From Vibrio ulleungensis (GTDB taxonomy: Bacteria; Pseudomonadota; Gammaproteobacteria; Enterobacterales; Vibrionaceae), in NCBI RefSeq assembly GCF_016900875.1, contig NZ_JAFEUM010000002.1, forward strand, positions 62,001 through 126,000: a DNA stretch of 64,000 nucleotides, read 5' to 3'. Position 1 is the first letter of the stretch, and every line of letters begins with the position of its first letter. Below are positions 9,124 to 17,260 of this stretch, piece by piece. Position numbers and translations under genes: made by a program. The notes under the pieces are model-generated. The model saw nothing but the letters and a program-made list of their open reading frames with translations, was not told where the DNA came from and searched no databases.

Positions 9124-10014
9124 ATGCGTATTTTAATTGTTCTTCTTACCGTACTGTTTTCTTCAACAGTGTTTGCAACCGAAGCCATACCAGACGTAGA
9201 AAGCTTGCAGCAATTTGCCAGCCTGATCCGTTGGAGTGGTGTGTTCTTCTCTATGGTTATTGTGTTTGCAACCTGGTTGCTGCTGCGCTTTATTGACTCT
9301 GTTGTAGAAAATGTGAGTAACCAGTTTGTCCAATATCGCATGGTGCTTCAAAAAGCCCAGTCGTTCTTTCAGTTCTTTATGTACGTTTCGTCCGGTTTGA
9401 TTGTGTTCATGATTAGCTTTCGAATAAACGATCACATATTGGCACTGATTGGCGGCACACTCGCGGTATCGGTCGGTTTTGCTTTAAAAGACTTAGCTGC
9501 GTCGTTCATCGCAGGACTTACGGTTATGATTGATCGTCCGTTTCAGGTCGGTGACAGGGTCACCTTTGAGGGGAATTACGGCGATATTACCACCATTGGC
9601 TTACGGTCAGTGAGAATGCGTACGCTGAATGACGATATCATCACCATACCGAACAATAAATTTTTAAACGAAGTTGTGGTAAGTGGCAACTATGGTGCGC
9701 TCGATATGCAAGTCGTTATTCCCTTCTTTGTAGGACTGGACCAAGATATCAATCTTGCGCGTACTTTGATTCAAGAAGCTGCATCCTCGAGCCGATATAT
9801 TCACCTCCCTAAGCCTGTTGTGGTGTTAGTGAAACAAACCATCACCGATAATTACTTAGCTATCCAACTGACTTGTAAGGCGTATGTGGTAGATACCGCC
9901 TATGAAAAGTTGTTTGAAACCGATATCACGCTGCGAGTTATGGAAGAGTTCCATAAACACGGTATAGCAGCGCCTAGGATAGCGACCTCACAAATAAACT
10001 ATCAGTCAAACTGA
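9124..10014 (+). CDS. MscS-family mechanosensitive channel
   Basis: A 296-residue small-conductance mechanosensitive channel protein with an N-terminal signal-like segment (MRILIVLL to VFA, cleavage near residue 19). Two membrane helices follow (about 38-60 and 78-100). The pore helix TM3 carries the family's glycine/alanine-rich packing pattern (GGTLAVSVGFALKDLAASFIAG region, 108-130). The beta domain begins with PFQVGDRV and contains the MRTLNDDIITIPN block typical of MscS. The alpha/beta C-terminal domain completes a normal length. It begins one base after the AAA-like gene, implying a functional pair. The gating stimulus may be osmotic, or may be controlled by the partner. Confidence 0.93.
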   Translation: MRILIVLLTVLFSSTVFATEAIPDVESLQQFASLIRWSGVFFSMVIVFATWLLLRFIDSVVENVSNQFVQYRMVLQKAQSFFQFFMYVSSGLIVFMISFRINDHILALIGGTLAVSVGFALKDLAASFIAGLTVMIDRPFQVGDRVTFEGNYGDITTIGLRSVRMRTLNDDIITIPNNKFLNEVVVSGNYGALDMQVVIPFFVGLDQDINLARTLIQEAASSSRYIHLPKPVVVLVKQTITDNYLAIQLTCKAYVVDTAYEKLFETDITLRVMEEFHKHGIAAPRIATSQINYQSN

Positions 10015-10102
10015 TGGACAATAAAGGGTTGAACTTAGCGGTAATTGGGGGATAATCGCCGCCCTGCACTTGCAATCACTCAATATCAAACAGGTAATCG
10101 GT

Positions 10103-10372
10103 ATGGCTCGTATCATCGAATATGTTTACAAAAAAGAATCTAAAGAATTGCTCTTTTCTTATCAACAGTTTCACTCGATTCATGAAGCCGTGGCCAAAGA
10201 AGAAGGCATCGATATTACCGACTATCTTAAGATGGAAAAGCAGCTAGAGGCTGTAGCCGATACCAAGGCCGTCAGAGATTACCGAGATACACATTTTAGA
10301 AAGTTAGGCTTTGGCACTATTCGCTTAAAGCCAAAAGCAAACCAACCATTGGGCAAAAAGAACCAAGCTTGA
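10103..10372 (+). CDS. small conserved protein, probably DUF2960 family
   Basis: An 89-residue protein from ATG 10103 (MARIIEYVYK...). A TTG 33 bases upstream would add residues but lacks a better ribosome site. It is charged and soluble, with one probable long amphipathic helix (about residues 15-60) and a basic C-terminal tail. I recall the MAR start and this helix pattern from DUF2960 proteins of Vibrio and Shewanella; their function is unknown. It lies 88 bases downstream of the MscS-type gene on the same strand and is followed by a bidirectional terminator, so it may be the last gene of that transcript. Confidence 0.75.
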   Translation: MARIIEYVYKKESKELLFSYQQFHSIHEAVAKEEGIDITDYLKMEKQLEAVADTKAVRDYRDTHFRKLGFGTIRLKPKANQPLGKKNQA

Positions 10373-10393
10373 TCTTGGATTGAAATGAAAAGC

Positions 10394-10424
10394 AAAAAGC
10401 CAGAGTGAATCACTCTGGCTTTTT
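10394..10424. terminator. bidirectional terminator
   Basis: Stem AGCCAGAGTG / CACTCTGGCT (10398-10407 and 10411-10420), AAT loop, A-run before and T-run after. It serves the DUF2960-type gene and the converging nagK. Confidence 0.9.
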
Positions 10425-10442
10425 AGTAAGCATAACTAATAG

Positions 10443-11354
10443 TTAGTCTTTAATATTAAGGAATGCAGCACCGCGTACACCGCCCGAGTCACCGTGCTTC
10501 GCTTTCATGATGCGAGGCACGCGTCCGACTGACATCAGGTGCTTAGGAATACGCTTAGGCATTTCTTCGTAGATTAATTCAAAGTTAGATAAACCGCCGC
10601 CAAGAGCGACAACGTGTGGGTCATTAGCTGTGAAGATATTGGCAAAACAAATGGCCAGCAGCTCCATAAAGCGATCCACGTGCTCAAGGGCTTTAGGCTC
10701 TTGATTGTTATACTCGCCAATAATATCAATGGCTTTTTTCTTCTCGCCATAATAATGCTCGTAGATCAGCTCAAAACCACGACCCGAAAGGTAACTGTCT
10801 AGACAGCCTTTTTTACCACAACCGCAACCCAGCAATGGTGCGTTATCACCAAGGTGGAACCACGCATCGATAGGTAGGCGTGTGTGCCCTACTTCGCCTG
10901 CAATGTGTGAATAGCCAGAGAACACTTTACCGTCAAAAATAAATCCACCACCAAAGCCCGTACCTAAGATCAGGCCTAGCACTGATGGAGAGTCTTTTAA
11001 CTCGTCGTCCCATGCTTCAGACAGTGCAAAGCAGTTTGCATCGTTCTCGATCTTTACGGGACGTGCAAGTTTTGCTTCAAGATCACGGCGCAGCGGTTTG
11101 CCTTTCGCAGCAGGAACATTAACCGTCAAAACCGTGCCATCTTCAGCACTTTCCATACCTGGAAGACCAATACCAATTTTACCTTGCTCACCGAATTGCT
11201 GGTCGTATTTTTCAATAAGACCGACAAGGGTATCAATCAGCAGCTGATAGTCATCTGTAGGGGTTGGTACGCGCTCTGTGGCTACGCGATTTAAATCACT
11301 ATCAAATGCACCAAACTCTATTTTAGTGCCGCCGACATCAAAACCGTAGTACAT
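10443..11354 (-). CDS. nagK: N-acetylglucosamine kinase NagK (ROK family)
   Basis: Phosphorylates N-acetyl-D-glucosamine with ATP to GlcNAc-6-phosphate, feeding amino-sugar recycling; in vibrios this also links to chitin use. The ATP loop GFDVGGTK is at the N-terminus, followed by the ROK signature with the zinc-binding CGCGKKGC segment and a preceding His. The catalytic [11 protein letters not shown] block is intact. The length of 303 aa equals E. coli NagK. I start at 11354 because the ribosome site AAGGAGAAACTGACC directly precedes that ATG; the upstream in-frame extension has no homology to the family. It is a lone gene, without nagA or nagB beside it. Confidence 0.96.
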   Translation of the reverse strand: MYYGFDVGGTKIEFGAFDSDLNRVATERVPTPTDDYQLLIDTLVGLIEKYDQQFGEQGKIGIGLPGMESAEDGTVLTVNVPAAKGKPLRRDLEAKLARPVKIENDANCFALSEAWDDELKDSPSVLGLILGTGFGGGFIFDGKVFSGYSHIAGEVGHTRLPIDAWFHLGDNAPLLGCGCGKKGCLDSYLSGRGFELIYEHYYGEKKKAIDIIGEYNNQEPKALEHVDRFMELLAICFANIFTANDPHVVALGGGLSNFELIYEEMPKRIPKHLMSVGRVPRIMKAKHGDSGGVRGAAFLNIKD

Positions 11355-11589
11355 GGTCAGTTTCTCCTTAGTATGTACAATTAAACCGTTTTGGCTAAAC
11401 CCTGATAAGGCACAGACAGAACGGCTCAAACCCTAAATTATCCTTATATCTACGCCTGCAATCCGTGACGCTGTGCAGATAAATGACCGAACAAAAGTGC
11501 GTTTGAACAACATTTCTTCAATTGTGTTGCCAACCGAAGTCAATTTGATAGAAAATCAAGGGGCGTTTAAGCTCAATAAGGCAAGTCGT

Positions 11590-12375
11590 ATGGATGCAGG
11601 GACACTTCGCGGTACAATCTTTATCGTTTGGTTAGTCGTGTTATTGGTCAGTGAAAGGATCAATCCTCGTCGGCCATTTACATCGTTGACAGGCAAACGA
11701 GTACTCAACAATTTTGCTTTGGTAATGCTCAATACTGCAATAGTGTGGATTGTGTTGCCATGGATCGCGTATGACGTGGCAGTTTGGGCCAAAAGCCAAC
11801 AACTGGGGCTATTTCATCAGCTCACCATTCCAGTGCCAATCAAATTTGTTTTGAGCATAGTGCTACTGGATCTGGTGATTTATTGGCAACACCGAGTGTT
11901 TCACACCTATTCTTGGCTGTGGTCATTGCACAAAGTACATCATGCCGATACCGAATTCGACACCAGTACAGCGCTGCGCTTTCACCCCATCGAAATTGTC
12001 CTCTCAATGCTGATTAAAATGGCTGTGGTATGCTTGCTAGGGATTGATCCTATCGCAGTGATTGTTTTTGAAACGCTGCTTAATAGCAGTGCTATGTTTA
12101 ATCATGCGAACTTGTATTTAAAGCAAAAACTCGATCGCAGTTTAAGATGGGTGATCGTAACCCCCGACATGCATCGTGTACATCACTCAGTATTTCGTGA
12201 AGAGTGCAATGCCAACTATGGGTTCTTCCTATCGATATGGGACAAACTATTTGGCTCCTATGTTGCACAACCAAAAGAGGGTCACAACGATATGGTCATT
12301 GGACTCAATCAATTTCGTGATGCTAAAGAAATGGCGGTTCATCGAATGATGTCACAGCCCTTTAGACATAAATAA
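11590..12375 (+). CDS. sterol desaturase / fatty-acid hydroxylase superfamily membrane protein
   Basis: A non-haem di-iron membrane oxygenase type protein. The histidine clusters of the superfamily are present: HRVFH, HKVHH and DMHRVHH, plus an additional FNH. Four or so hydrophobic segments surround them. It probably hydroxylates or desaturates a lipid tail at the inner membrane; the substrate is unknown in bacteria without sterols. The ATG at 11590 gives 261 residues, typical for the family, with an AAGG about ten bases upstream. A GTG at 11473 could add 39 residues that look unrelated. It is followed 22 bases later by an NlpC/P60 gene, so co-transcription is likely. Confidence 0.88.
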   Translation: MDAGTLRGTIFIVWLVVLLVSERINPRRPFTSLTGKRVLNNFALVMLNTAIVWIVLPWIAYDVAVWAKSQQLGLFHQLTIPVPIKFVLSIVLLDLVIYWQHRVFHTYSWLWSLHKVHHADTEFDTSTALRFHPIEIVLSMLIKMAVVCLLGIDPIAVIVFETLLNSSAMFNHANLYLKQKLDRSLRWVIVTPDMHRVHHSVFREECNANYGFFLSIWDKLFGSYVAQPKEGHNDMVIGLNQFRDAKEMAVHRMMSQPFRHK

Positions 12376-12397
12376 TAAAGGTAAAACGGGGACCATC

Positions 12398-12931
12398 ATG
12401 AGAGTTAAATCAAACCGAAGTGCGTTGAGTGCATCAGCATTGGTGGTCTCTTTATTGCTGGTGTCAGGGTGTGCAAATGACCCAATGAATGAACTCTCCA
12501 CCTCGAGTACCGAAGTGCTATCAAATCAGCACAAACAAATGCACAGCAGTTTTATGGATAGCTATATGGCGTGGAAAGGCACTCCCTACCGCTTAGGCGG
12601 TAGCACGCGAAGTGGCATTGACTGCTCTGCGTTTGTGCAGCAAGTTTACCAGGAGTTTGGGCAGCGCTACCCTAATTCATTGTCTTACGCCATGCTCCCA
12701 AGAACCACTGGCAGTCAATGGGAAGCGTCTAACGAAGTATCAAACAGTCAGGTTCAAGTCGGCGATCTGGTCTTTTTTAGAACCGGGGTAAAACAGCGTC
12801 ATGTCGGGGTATATATGGGCAGTTATGATTTCTTGCATGCTTCAACATCCAAAGGAGTGATCATATCTTCATTGACCACACCTTATTGGCGTCAGCACTT
12901 TGAAAGCTTTAGACGACCAGGCAATCGCTAA
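12398..12931 (+). CDS. NlpC/P60 family lipoprotein (peptidoglycan endopeptidase type)
   Basis: A 177-residue lipoprotein with a signal sequence and lipobox (LLVSGC, lipidated Cys near residue 25). The NlpC/P60 cysteine peptidase domain starts around residue 50. Catalytic Cys is in DCSAF, His in KQRHVGVY, and a third polar residue in the LHAST segment. By family it cleaves peptide cross-links in peptidoglycan, as MepS/Spr and NlpC do, from an outer-membrane anchor. The stop codon overlaps the end of the converging DUF3802-type gene by four bases. Confidence 0.92.
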   Translation: MRVKSNRSALSASALVVSLLLVSGCANDPMNELSTSSTEVLSNQHKQMHSSFMDSYMAWKGTPYRLGGSTRSGIDCSAFVQQVYQEFGQRYPNSLSYAMLPRTTGSQWEASNEVSNSQVQVGDLVFFRTGVKQRHVGVYMGSYDFLHASTSKGVIISSLTTPYWRQHFESFRRPGNR

Positions 12932-13272
12932 TCGTATACGGTTACAGCCGAATCAAACATATTCTTGATAAGGCCAACGTAGTCTTCTAAAAATTCGACT
13001 TGTTGGTTCGTTGCTGGCTTGTTCCAAACACTGCTTAATATCTCAGCAAGATCCGCGACCAGCGCGTCCACTTCTTTGAGTAACTGAAAGCGAATACTGG
13101 TATGCATAGATGGGTTTTGTTCGAATAGCGCCATGATGTTTGAAGAAATCATGTCAGTGACGATCTCTTCGACGGTTTCTGTACCCACATCGCCTTGGGA
13201 GCTCGCAAATAGCGATAAACTGGTGGCTAAGTACTCAATAAGTGAATGATAGCCTTCACTTTCTACAACCAT
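12928..13272 (-). CDS. small acidic cytoplasmic protein, probably DUF3802 family
   Basis: A 114-residue, mostly helical acidic protein with no signal or membrane segment. A good ribosome site (AAGGAGTCATT) precedes the ATG. I recall DUF3802 for Vibrio proteins of this size and composition; no function is known to me. It is read just downstream of the GGDEF gene on the same strand (29 bases apart), so it may be the third gene of the REC-CheC/GGDEF operon. Confidence 0.72.
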   Translation of the reverse strand: MVVESEGYHSLIEYLATSLSLFASSQGDVGTETVEEIVTDMISSNIMALFEQNPSMHTSIRFQLLKEVDALVADLAEILSSVWNKPATNQQVEFLEDYVGLIKNMFDSAVTVYD

Positions 13273-13301
13273 AATGACTCCTTAACACGGTTACTTAATA
13301 A

Positions 13302-14258
13302 CTACTGACCCACTGTCGCCTGATTTCGGCCGTTTTGCTTAGAAAGATACAGGGCTTTGTCGGCCGCCTCAATCCAATTTACATGACTGGTAAACTGTTG
13401 AGAAAACTCACTAACACCTAAGCTGATGGTAAAGCTTAAACTTTGAGATTCATGTGTTACCTGCAGTTTTTCGACCCTCTTGCGCAGACGATCGGCAAAG
13501 AACATCGCCTGATCAGCACTCGTATTGGGTAATAACACCGCAAACTCTTCCCCCCCGTAGCGACCTACATAATCAGAGTCGCGAGCGGTCTTTGACACCA
13601 TTTTAGCCAGTTGACGTATTACTTCATCTCCAGCGGGGTGACCGAAGTTGTCGTTGACCTGTTTAAAGTGGTCAATATCAATCATCACCAATGTATCAGT
13701 TCGTTTGTGCAAACCACAATAATGGAAATGATTTTTGAGCTGAGCTTCCCAACTTGAGCGGTTTAGTAGCTGCGTGAGCCCGTCAGTTTGACTTAACTGC
13801 GACAGTTTTCTATTCGATGCGTTAAGCTCCAACTTGTTCTGAGCGATGTCGGTAACATCTTGTAAGATGATACTAAAATGGGTGACTTGTGCTGTGAGTG
13901 ACTTAAGCGGTGTGATCACCATATTTTGGTACATGGTATCCATACCGTGAGTCACCGGTGAGTAGTTTTTAAACTTAAACACATAGGGACGGTCTTCCCA
14001 ACAGGAGAAACCTTTGGTGCTGAGTTTGCCACAAGTATTAAGTTTTGCGATGAGCCACTCCACGGGGAGATCAGGGCAAACTTCAAATAAGTTTTTACCC
14101 ATAATCTTATCGGCTCGGATCCCGCTGTAGGATTGCATAAATGTGTTCCATGCAACCACATTAAAGTCTAAGTCGATGACGACCAGTCCGGAGTCCATAT
14201 TGTCCATGATCTGCATTGCCCAATGGAAATCAGACATATCCATGGTAACGTCATTCAT
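13302..14258 (-). CDS. PAS-GGDEF diguanylate cyclase
   Basis: A 318-residue predicted enzyme that makes cyclic di-GMP from two GTP. The N-terminal PAS domain (about 15-135) contains a VVIDLDFNVVAWN core. The GGDEF domain (about 155-318) has the active-site motif GGEEF, and an RxxD inhibitory site (RDSD) five residues before it, so product feedback is expected. It has no membrane segment and acts in the cytoplasm. Its ATG overlaps the TAA of the REC-CheC gene by one base (TAATG), which implies translational coupling and a shared signalling task. The PAS ligand is unknown. Confidence 0.93.
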   Translation of the reverse strand: MNDVTMDMSDFHWAMQIMDNMDSGLVVIDLDFNVVAWNTFMQSYSGIRADKIMGKNLFEVCPDLPVEWLIAKLNTCGKLSTKGFSCWEDRPYVFKFKNYSPVTHGMDTMYQNMVITPLKSLTAQVTHFSIILQDVTDIAQNKLELNASNRKLSQLSQTDGLTQLLNRSSWEAQLKNHFHYCGLHKRTDTLVMIDIDHFKQVNDNFGHPAGDEVIRQLAKMVSKTARDSDYVGRYGGEEFAVLLPNTSADQAMFFADRLRKRVEKLQVTHESQSLSFTISLGVSEFSQQFTSHVNWIEAADKALYLSKQNGRNQATVGQ

Positions 14259-15217
14259 TAGAAAGTCTCCATAATGTCGTAAATTGCTTGTCGAGACTTA
14301 TCATCCAGTAAGAACAATACTTCACATTCAAAGTTAAGATGCTCGGTGCGATAGGTAAACTCAATCGTAAACACTTGCGCGTGTGGCTTTGAGTCCTCGA
14401 CTTTGTACATATCGGGGGTCAGAGTCGTAGGCTGCCTTAGCACCACGTCGACGTTAAGTTGTTTAGACAACGACGTTAAAAACGACGCGACTAACAGGTT
14501 ACCGATATTTAGTACAATCTCGTTGAACGTGGAGTGCTCTCGAGAGAACCCCAGTTTTTCGCCAATGAGCGCGATGTCTGTCCCTTCCATACACACAATG
14601 GCTTCACCATGTAGACCGCTGCCGACAAATCGCTGAGCAACAGCAATCGAGGTTTCTCGATCCAATGCGTCAGTGATCATCATATCCAACTCACTGCTTT
14701 CTAGCGGGCCAACATTTGGAATGGGTAACGTGATGAACTCTCCAATGAAATCGGACACCACCGCTGCCCCTGCGCCCAACGCGACATTACAAATTTCTTT
14801 GAATTTAATGGTGGGTGATAAGTCGTCATCTTGATGGTCATTGGTTTTATCTTGTTTTTCGATAAGACCAAGTTTCTCTATTAGAGATTCAAACTTACTT
14901 TTTTCGAATGGCTTTTTGATAAAGCCATAAGCGCCTAATGAATAGCATCGGTCGATTGCCTGTTGCTGTACATCGCCAGACACAACAATGGTTTTTAGAG
15001 GGTGATCCGTAATGGGCAAATGTGCCAACACTTCAAATCCATCCATTACTGGCATTGTGAGATCGAGAAACAGAATATCAATGCTCTCTGCTTTTATAAT
15101 TTCTAAAGCTTCAGCTCCGTGCTCGGCAAAAAGTATCGGATGATCTGTGTAGAGGGTTATCGTACGAGCTAGCGATTTTCTCGCTAGTCCGGAATCATCA
15201 CAAATTAGAATTTTCAT
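14258..15217 (-). CDS. response regulator with CheC/CheX-type phosphatase-like domain
   Basis: A 319-residue protein from the ATG at 15217. The REC domain (1-125) has the acidic pair Asp7/Asp8, the phosphorylation site Asp52 in LFLDLTMP, and the KKPF lysine. A CheC/CheX-like domain (about 145-319) follows. Its first ExxN motif is intact (EICN), while the corresponding second position reads NIGN, so one half-site may be inactive. CheC proteins dephosphorylate CheY-P. The fusion could tune its own phosphorylation or that of another regulator. It is the first gene of a pair with the GGDEF protein. No histidine kinase is encoded beside it. Confidence 0.9.
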   Translation of the reverse strand: MKILICDDSGLARKSLARTITLYTDHPILFAEHGAEALEIIKAESIDILFLDLTMPVMDGFEVLAHLPITDHPLKTIVVSGDVQQQAIDRCYSLGAYGFIKKPFEKSKFESLIEKLGLIEKQDKTNDHQDDDLSPTIKFKEICNVALGAGAAVVSDFIGEFITLPIPNVGPLESSELDMMITDALDRETSIAVAQRFVGSGLHGEAIVCMEGTDIALIGEKLGFSREHSTFNEIVLNIGNLLVASFLTSLSKQLNVDVVLRQPTTLTPDMYKVEDSKPHAQVFTIEFTYRTEHLNFECEVLFLLDDKSRQAIYDIMETF

Positions 15218-15428
15218 TATACAGTATGGCGGTCCTTTAATGCCGCTATAGTATATTGTGATCCCGATCAGTTCTAGAGTTTTTGTCAATTTGTTGCGTA
15301 AAAAACGATGTTACTCACAGCTATAGGTTTATTTTGTGCTTTTGTTAACAGGTATGCAGGAATAACTCTTCTACAATAACAATATGGCAAGTAGGTGAAT
15401 TCATCATTGACCGTCTCAAGGAGTCCGT

Positions 15429-16304
15429 ATGTGGAATGCAATCGCTAAGCAGTTAAGTGATACTTTGCAGTTTGATTTCAAGATTTTGGAACGAATGCGG
15501 ATCTCAGGAGGCAACATCAATGAGAACTACGAAATATCGGATGGAGAGCAGCGCTACTTTGTAAAAATTAACGCCTCTGAGTTCCTTCCTATGTTCGAGG
15601 CTGAGCAGGATAATCTCACTACCTTGAGAAACACCAATACAGTGAATGTACCGGAGTTTATTACACTGGGAAAAACTCGCGGGAATGCATTCATCATCCT
15701 GAATTACTTGCCAACGAAATCACTTTATCAATGTCGAAACAGTCTGGAATTTGGTGAGCAATTGGCTGAGCTCCATGCTATTCATACGCAGCTCGAATAC
15801 GGTTTTGATAACGATAACTACATTGGCACAACGGTTCAGCCTAACCGGTGGCATAAGAAATGGGCTCAGTTTTTTGCCGATCAGCGGATCGCGTGGCAAC
15901 TGAGTTTGCTGGCTGAAAAAGGCATACGGGTTGCGCAAGACAACGACGCATTGCTCGACAGTGTCTACTACGGTCTAAAAAATCATAACCCTTCCCCATC
16001 GTTGCTTCATGGCGACTTGTGGAGCGGTAATGCGGCTAATGGTCCATTTGGCCCGCTCTGTTTTGATCCTGCTTGTTATTATGGGGATAGAGAGTGTGAT
16101 ATTGCGATGACCGAATTGTTTGGTGGTTTTGATAGCGACTTTTATAGAGGCTATCAGTCCGTGTATCCGTTAGCTGACGGCTATCAACGCCGCAAGTCTA
16201 TCTATAATCTTTACCATGTACTCAACCACTGTAATCTGTTTGGTGGACATTACATTCAACAGGCGGAACAGATGATTGATGAACTAATGCTAAGCTATTC
16301 ATAG
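15429..16304 (+). CDS. fructosamine kinase / ketosamine-3-kinase family protein
   Basis: A 291-residue member of the fructosamine-kinase family (E. coli YniA type), which phosphorylates ketoamine adducts on proteins or amino acids so that they fall apart (protein deglycation). It has a kinase-like N-lobe and the catalytic LLHGDLWSGN loop near residues 196-205 (HGDLW signature). The metal-binding FDPACYYGDRE segment follows at about 213-223. The length is normal. A strong AAGGAG ribosome site precedes the ATG. It is followed after 25 bases by the CPXCG protein, likely co-transcribed. Confidence 0.93.
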   Translation: MWNAIAKQLSDTLQFDFKILERMRISGGNINENYEISDGEQRYFVKINASEFLPMFEAEQDNLTTLRNTNTVNVPEFITLGKTRGNAFIILNYLPTKSLYQCRNSLEFGEQLAELHAIHTQLEYGFDNDNYIGTTVQPNRWHKKWAQFFADQRIAWQLSLLAEKGIRVAQDNDALLDSVYYGLKNHNPSPSLLHGDLWSGNAANGPFGPLCFDPACYYGDRECDIAMTELFGGFDSDFYRGYQSVYPLADGYQRRKSIYNLYHVLNHCNLFGGHYIQQAEQMIDELMLSYS

Positions 16305-16329
16305 AGTGGTGGTTTGGTAGGAGATCAAT

Positions 16330-16533
16330 ATGAAAACATTCAGCGAAAAAGGCATAGATTGCCCTCATTGCGGGCATCATATTCGGGTATCAGTGGATGC
16401 GACCAATGGCGATCAAAGCTTTTATGAGGATTGTCCCGCATGTTGCTGCCCTATACATTTGAGTATGCATGTGGACGAGCAACATGATCACATCGACTTA
16501 ATGGTCGACGCTGACGACGAGCAAATGTACTAA
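16330..16533 (+). CDS. CPXCG-motif cysteine-rich small protein
   Basis: A 67-residue protein with CPHCG near residue 12 and a second cysteine group (CPACCCP) near residue 38, giving a probable single zinc ribbon. The rest is acidic, ending in a run of Asp and Glu. It matches the CPXCG cysteine-rich family (PF14255 as I recall it). The role is unknown, perhaps a zinc-bound adaptor. A clear ribosome site (GTAGGAGATCAAT) precedes the ATG. Confidence 0.85.
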   Translation: MKTFSEKGIDCPHCGHHIRVSVDATNGDQSFYEDCPACCCPIHLSMHVDEQHDHIDLMVDADDEQMY

Positions 16534-16562
16534 GCCACCCAATTAGAGTGGCTTTGATAACA

Positions 16563-17174
16563 CTATTGACCCCTTTGTTCTAGCACACGCTCGACAGTAT
16601 CAACGATCGCTTGGGTTTGAGGATCAATTTCAATATTCACTTTGTCATCGACTATGCGATGACCAAAACAGGTTCGCTCAAGTGTTTCCGGTATCAAGTA
16701 GACACAAAAACGGTCTTGTTCGACTTCACCAATCGTCAGTGAACAACCGTCAATCGCAACGAACCCTTTATGAAGTATGTATTTGGCCCAACTTGGGTCA
16801 ATGCTAAACCATATTTGTTGTTGCTGGTGACCTGGTACTATGTGTGTAATCACTGCCTGACCAACGATGTGGCCTGAAACTGTGTGACCTCCTATTTCAT
16901 CACCAACTTTTGCAGCACGTTCAATGTTCACCTGATCATTGGCTTGTAACTGTGACAAATTGGTTTTGTGCAGAGTCTCTTGCATCAGGTCAAAGGTGAC
17001 CTCTTGATCATTTTGCGCTGTCACTGTCAGACAACAGCCGTTATTTGCGATAGATGCACCTAGTTGAATGTTACTCGACAGACCTTCTGGCAGCTCAATG
17101 GTGAGCTTTCTAAACTGTGGCTCGTCAACGACTTTGACGACTTTTCCCATACCTTGCACAATTCCGGTAAACAT
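16563..17174 (-). CDS. ribE: riboflavin synthase (alpha chain)
   Basis: Last step of riboflavin synthesis: dismutation of two 6,7-dimethyl-8-ribityllumazine molecules. Two lumazine-binding repeats are visible. The first opens with MFTGIVQG and contains NGCCLTV; the second contains GHIVG, KGFVAIDGCSLTIGE and the LIPETLERT block. The length of 203 aa is normal (E. coli 213). The ribosome site GAGGAAGA precedes the ATG. It stands alone and divergent from norM, away from other rib genes. I see no FMN riboswitch in the 86-base gap before norM. Confidence 0.96.
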   Translation of the reverse strand: MFTGIVQGMGKVVKVVDEPQFRKLTIELPEGLSSNIQLGASIANNGCCLTVTAQNDQEVTFDLMQETLHKTNLSQLQANDQVNIERAAKVGDEIGGHTVSGHIVGQAVITHIVPGHQQQQIWFSIDPSWAKYILHKGFVAIDGCSLTIGEVEQDRFCVYLIPETLERTCFGHRIVDDKVNIEIDPQTQAIVDTVERVLEQRGQ

Positions 17175-17260
17175 TCTTCCTCACTTAGGTTTCATCACAG
17201 CGTTAACTGGATTATTATTCGCGTTCTTTTCCTGCTATTCAATTGTTTTTTAGGAATGCT

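Noticed and set aside
17175-17260. FMN riboswitch near ribE
   Set aside because: The gap is only 86 bases and lacks the conserved RFN core; ribE and norM are divergent.
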